Assembly (NCBI RefSeq): GCF_017526105.1
Contig: NZ_CP071839.1
Location: forward strand, 4,890,001-4,954,000
DNA length: 64,000 bases
Origin: Streptomyces cyanogenus
GTDB lineage: Bacteria; Actinomycetota; Actinomycetes; Streptomycetales; Streptomycetaceae
Direction: 5' to 3'
The first letter of the stretch is position 1, and every line of letters starts with the position of its first letter. Below, piece after piece: positions 60,901 through 64,000 of the stretch. The position numbers were made by a program, and so were the translations under genes. The notes under the pieces are model-generated. The model saw only the letters and a list, made by a program, of their open reading frames with translations, was not told the origin of the DNA and searched no databases.

Positions 60901-61776
60901 TCAGCCCAGCGGCAGCCGATACAGGCCGCCCGGCAGCGGCTCCACCAGACCGTCCGAGACCAGCCCGTCGAGCGCCCGGGCCCGCTGCACCGGCTCGTGC
61001 CACACCCGGTCCAGCACCGCCTGCGGCACCGGCGCGTGCGCCTCCCGCAGCACGGCCAGCAGCTTGCCGCGCACCTGCCGGTCCGTGCCGGCGTACGTCT
61101 GCCCCCGGCGCGGCGGGCCCGCGTGCTCCGGCTTGCCCGCGAGCCGCCAGGCGCACTGCGTGGCGATCGGGCACCGCCCGCACCCCTCGTTCTTCGCCGT
61201 GCACACCAGCGCCCCGAGCTCCATGGAGGCGGCGGCCCACCGCGCGGCGGTCCGCTCGTCCTGGGGCAGCAGCTCCCGCGCCAGGCGCCGCTCGGCCGCC
61301 GTGGTCGCGTTCGGCGGGTACTGCACCCCCGTCACCGCCCGCGCCAGGACCCGGCGGACATTGGTGTCCAGCACCGGGTGCCGCTGCCCGTACGCGAACG
61401 AGGCCACCGCGGCGGCCGTGTACTCACCGATGCCGGGCAGCGCCAGCAGCTGCGCGTGGTCCGTCGGTACGTCCCCGCCGTGCCGCTCCGTTATGGCGAC
61501 CGCGGCACCGTGCAGGCGCAGCGCGCGGCGCGGGTAGCCGAGCCGGCCCCAGGCGCGCACCGCCTCGCCCGGCGCCTCCTTCGCGAGGTCGGCCGGGCGC
61601 GGCCAGCGGGACAGCCACTCCTCGTAGACGGGCAGCACCCGGTTCACCGGGGTCTGCTGGAGCATGAACTCGCTGACCATCACGCCCCACGGGCCCGCCT
61701 CCGGGCGGCGCCAGGGGAGGTCGCGGGCGTGGGCGTCGAACCAGGCGATCACGGGGGCGTGCAGCTTCTCAGTCAT
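60901..61776 (-). CDS. mutY: A/G-specific adenine glycosylase
   Basis: 291 aa. Removes adenine mispaired with 8-oxoguanine. Catalytic Glu36 in SEFMLQQTPV and Asp137 in VLDTNVRRVL, helix-hairpin-helix LLALPGIGEYTAAA (110-122), and a 4Fe-4S cluster with Cys192, Cys199, Cys202 and Cys208. The C-terminal MutT-like domain is shortened, as in other actinobacteria. ATG 61776. Upstream lies an 18-bp palindrome at 61814-61831. Confidence 0.94.
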   Translation of the reverse strand: MTEKLHAPVIAWFDAHARDLPWRRPEAGPWGVMVSEFMLQQTPVNRVLPVYEEWLSRWPRPADLAKEAPGEAVRAWGRLGYPRRALRLHGAAVAITERHGGDVPTDHAQLLALPGIGEYTAAAVASFAYGQRHPVLDTNVRRVLARAVTGVQYPPNATTAAERRLARELLPQDERTAARWAAASMELGALVCTAKNEGCGRCPIATQCAWRLAGKPEHAGPPRRGQTYAGTDRQVRGKLLAVLREAHAPVPQAVLDRVWHEPVQRARALDGLVSDGLVEPLPGGLYRLPLG

Positions 61777-61813
61777 GGCCTTCCGATCCTGCCACGGGTT
61801 GGCGGGCAGGATG

Positions 61814-61831
61814 GGTGACCGTACGGTCACC
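61814..61831. promoter_or_regulatory. 18-bp palindrome in the mutY / secreted-protein intergenic region
   Basis: GGTGACCGTACGGTCACC is perfectly symmetrical, the form of many TetR-family operators. It lies 37 bases upstream of the mutY start. The overlapping GTCACCGAGCG (61826-61836) also occurs in the palindrome at 37085-37104. A hairpin ATCCTGCC/GGCAGGAT (61786-61793, 61805-61812) lies between it and mutY. Confidence 0.6.
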
Positions 61832-61956
61832 GAGCGTGGCGGAATGTGAAGAACCGTGTCGTCTCCGGCAGTTGCCGGGATGATGATCCGGAAAAGTTCA
61901 CGCCGGCGCGGCGGGTGGCGCAAGCCTGCGCGACGATCTCTCGTACAGTTTGCGCC

Positions 61957-62772
61957 GTGGGATCTCTGCGCAATCCGGTCGGGCCGCTTCCCTCCTCCAT
62001 CTACTGGCGTCGGAGGGTCGTACTGCTGTCCGTGGTCGCCCTGTTGGCGCTGGTGATCACGTGGATCGTCACCGCCGGCGGCGGTGACGGCAGGAAGAAC
62101 GCCGACGGGTCCGACGGCAAGAATCCCACCCACACCATCACGCCGGGTCCCGGCTCGTCCGGCCCCGCCATCAGCCAACGCCCGGGCGGCCGCGAGGAGT
62201 CGGGCGGCGGGGACTCCAGCGGCGGCGGCTCCGGTTCCGCCTCCGGTGGCGGCGGCTCGGACGGCTCGACCGACGGCTCCTCGGGATCCGGTTCCGGTGG
62301 CGGCTCGGGTACGGCTGCCGGGGGCGGCGGCGTCGGTACGGGCGACACGCTCCCGGCGTCCTCCTCGCTGCCCGACTGCACCTCGGGCGCGGTCACGTTG
62401 GGCCTGCGCAGCGTGCACAACTCCTACTCGCCGGACCAGACGCCGACCTTCGAACTGAGCGCGAAGAACAGCTCGTCGGCCGACTGCAAGGTGGATCTCG
62501 GTCCGAAGAAGGCGGTGTTGACCATCACGCCGGCGGACGGCGACGACACGTTCTGGTCCTCGGCCGACTGCCCCGAGGGCCCGGGGAGCCTGGTGTTCCG
62601 GGTACCGGCCGGCAAGAGCATCACCTACACCGTGAAGTGGGACCGCACGCCGAGCGCGGCCCACTGCGCGACGCCCTCCGGGGGTTCGGCGAAGCCGGGT
62701 ACGTACCTGCTGGAGGCCAAGGCCCCCGGATTCGGCAAGGCGCAGGCCTCGTTCGTGCTGTCGGCCGACTGA
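61957..62772 (+). CDS. Exported Gly/Ser-rich membrane-anchored protein
   Basis: 271 aa. A basic start (GSLRNPVGPLPSSIYWRRR) and one transmembrane helix (about 21-40) precede a Gly/Ser/Asp-rich linker (about 45-125) and a C-terminal globular domain with four cysteines, in sequence CTSGAVTLGLRSVHNSYSPDQ, ADCKVDLGPKK, CPEGPGSLVF and AHCATPSGG. No family recognised. GTG 61957 follows TACAGT by 7 bases, so probably leaderless. Divergent from mutY. Confidence 0.8.
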   Translation: MGSLRNPVGPLPSSIYWRRRVVLLSVVALLALVITWIVTAGGGDGRKNADGSDGKNPTHTITPGPGSSGPAISQRPGGREESGGGDSSGGGSGSASGGGGSDGSTDGSSGSGSGGGSGTAAGGGGVGTGDTLPASSSLPDCTSGAVTLGLRSVHNSYSPDQTPTFELSAKNSSSADCKVDLGPKKAVLTITPADGDDTFWSSADCPEGPGSLVFRVPAGKSITYTVKWDRTPSAAHCATPSGGSAKPGTYLLEAKAPGFGKAQASFVLSAD

Positions 62773-62774
62773 GA

Positions 62775-62850
62775 CGGGCGGCGCGGGGAACTGCGCGAAC
62801 GCCCCCACGCACCTCCAGCCGCCGTACGTCCCCCGGCCCCCGAGCTCCTG
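62775..62850. repeat. Dispersed Streptomyces intergenic repeat-like element
   Basis: The stretch with GCGCGGGGAACTGCGCGA, followed by a C-rich tract with GCACCTCCAGCCGCCG, resembles from memory a very common Streptomyces intergenic element. It lies between the exported protein and disA stops (convergent). I have no other copy in the window to align. Confidence 0.45.
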
Positions 62851-62867
62851 GGCGGCCCGGCCGAATC

Positions 62868-63992
62868 TCAGACGTAGCGCTCCAGAATCGAGGACTCGGC
62901 CAGCCGGGACAGCCCCTCGCGCACGCTCCGCGCGCGGGCCTCGCCGACCCCGTCCACGGTCTGCAGGTCGTCGACGCTCGCGGCCAGCAGCTTCTGCAGG
63001 CCCCCGAAGTGCTCCACCAGCCGGTCGATGATGGCACCCGGAAGGCGCGGAACCTTGGCCAGCAGCCGGAAGCCCCGCGGGGAGACGGCCGAGTCGAGGG
63101 TCTCGGGAGACCCGGTGTAGCCCAGCGCCCGTGCCACCGTGCCGAGTTCGAGAAGCTCCGCGTGGGTGAGGGCGTCCAGCTCGGCCAGCGCCTCCTCGAC
63201 CGTGCGGGACCGCTTGGCCGTGGGCTCCGGGACGTAGTCCCTCACGACCAGCTCGCGGTCGGGCTCGACGCCGGCGATCAACTCCTCCAGCTGCAGGGCG
63301 AGAAGCCGGCCGTCCGTGCCCAGCTCGACCACGTACTCGGCGATCTCGGTGGCGATCCGGCGGACCATCTCCAGCCGCTGGGCGACCGCCGACACGTCCC
63401 GGACCGTCACCAGGTCCTCGATCTCCAGCGCCGACAGCGTGCCCGCGACCTCGTCCAGCCGGAGCTTGTACCGCTCCAGGGTGGCCAGCGCCTGGTTCGC
63501 GCGGGACAGGATCGCCGCCGAGTCCTCCAGCACGCGCCGCTGACCGTCCACGTACAGGGCGATCAGCCGCATCGACTGGGAGACCGAGACGACCGGGAAG
63601 CCGACCTGCTTCGAGACGCGGTCCGCCGTGCGGTGCCGTGTGCCCGTCTCCTCCGTCGGGATCGTCGGGTCCGGCACCAGCTGCACACCCGCGCGCAGGA
63701 TCTTCGACAGGTCCGACGACAGCACGATGCCGCCGTCCAGCTTGCACAGCTCCCGCAGCCGGGTGGCGGTGAACTCCACGTCCAGCACGAAGCCGCCCGT
63801 GCACATCGCCTCGACCGTCTTGTCGGAGCCGAGCACGATGAGCCCGCCGGTGTTGCCGCGCAGGACCCGCTCCAAGCCGTCACGCAGCGCCGTACCAGGT
63901 GCCACGGCGCTCAGCGAGGCGCGCATCAGGCCATCGGAACCGGCACTCCCACCGGACTTTCCGGGAGCTGCTGCCCGGTCGTTGGCTGCCAC
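62868..63992 (-). CDS. disA: DisA diadenylate cyclase / DNA-integrity scanning protein
   Basis: 374 aa. Makes c-di-AMP from two ATP. DAC domain (about 25-150) with catalytic Asp86-Gly-Gly, where most DisA have Asp-Gly-Ala, and the RHR motif 119-121 in GTRHRTADR; a helical spine; and a C-terminal HhH DNA-binding domain (about 300-374). GTG 63992 with GGAG 4-8 bases upstream at the very edge of the window. The C-terminus ends SSILERYV. Confidence 0.96.
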   Translation of the reverse strand: MAANDRAAAPGKSGGSAGSDGLMRASLSAVAPGTALRDGLERVLRGNTGGLIVLGSDKTVEAMCTGGFVLDVEFTATRLRELCKLDGGIVLSSDLSKILRAGVQLVPDPTIPTEETGTRHRTADRVSKQVGFPVVSVSQSMRLIALYVDGQRRVLEDSAAILSRANQALATLERYKLRLDEVAGTLSALEIEDLVTVRDVSAVAQRLEMVRRIATEIAEYVVELGTDGRLLALQLEELIAGVEPDRELVVRDYVPEPTAKRSRTVEEALAELDALTHAELLELGTVARALGYTGSPETLDSAVSPRGFRLLAKVPRLPGAIIDRLVEHFGGLQKLLAASVDDLQTVDGVGEARARSVREGLSRLAESSILERYV

Positions 63993-64000
63993 TGCACTCC

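Overview
The window is high-GC chromosomal DNA from a Streptomyces. Codon third positions are almost always G or C, GTG starts are common, and TTA codons are nearly absent. Recognisable Streptomyces landmarks are the thiostrepton-responsive regulator tipA, the sigE-cseA-cseB-cseC cell-envelope stress operon, lsr2, clpC, disA, a tilS-hpt-ftsH-folE housekeeping block and a DUF397 / ATPase / XRE-DUF5753 (WhiJ-like) cluster. From memory, gene order matches the S. coelicolor chromosome between about SCO3424 and SCO3350, read in descending number order. I saw no rRNA, tRNA, CRISPR array, insertion sequence or prophage.

Layout. 1-3.1 kb: tail of a VOC gene with ArsR and SRPBCC partners, then the WhiJ-like trio. 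3.1-9.6 kb: aldehyde dehydrogenase, DinB protein, PadR regulator, a glutamate decarboxylase/CLC channel pair and tipA. 9.7-16.3 kb: DedA protein, ThrE-type exporter, pyrophosphatase, D-Ala-D-Ala carboxypeptidase and a DUF2342 zincin. 16.4-26.5 kb: tilS, hpt, ftsH and folE, then on the minus strand DUF3180, folK, folB, an NTF2-like protein, folP and an MprF-like lysyltransferase. 26.7-35.8 kb: esterase, coiled-coil membrane protein, PH-domain pair, a stand-alone NuoD-like protein facing a MidA/NDUFAF7-type methyltransferase, and a NarL-type two-component system. 35.8-44.3 kb: ArsR-type regulator, threonine-aldolase-like enzyme, and a DUF2520-panC-nadB-nadC-coaX operon for NAD and CoA precursors. 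44.4-51.9 kb: small conserved genes, a BlaI-like regulator, a GNAT acetyltransferase, lsr2 (frameshifted in this sequence), clpC and a secreted acid phosphatase. 52.3-57.1 kb: M23 peptidase, divergent TetR/MFS efflux pair, AraC-VOC-methyltransferase operon. 57.3-64 kb: cseC, cseB, cseA and sigE (minus strand), mutY, an exported Gly/Ser-rich protein and disA.

How the genes fit together. Folate genes cluster (folE, folP, folB, folK). Pantothenate, NAD and CoA steps share one operon. Envelope maintenance recurs (sigE/cse, dacB-like, MprF-like, M23 peptidase, ftsH). Protein quality control is represented by ftsH and clpC. The best leads outside the gene list are: a 31-bp element shared by two promoters of the WhiJ-like locus, one of whose genes carries a TTA codon; a frameshift in lsr2; the NuoD/NDUFAF7-like neighbour pair; two intergenic tandem-repeat arrays (19 bp x 12 and about 42 bp x 7); and several long palindromic operators, two of them without an adjacent regulator.
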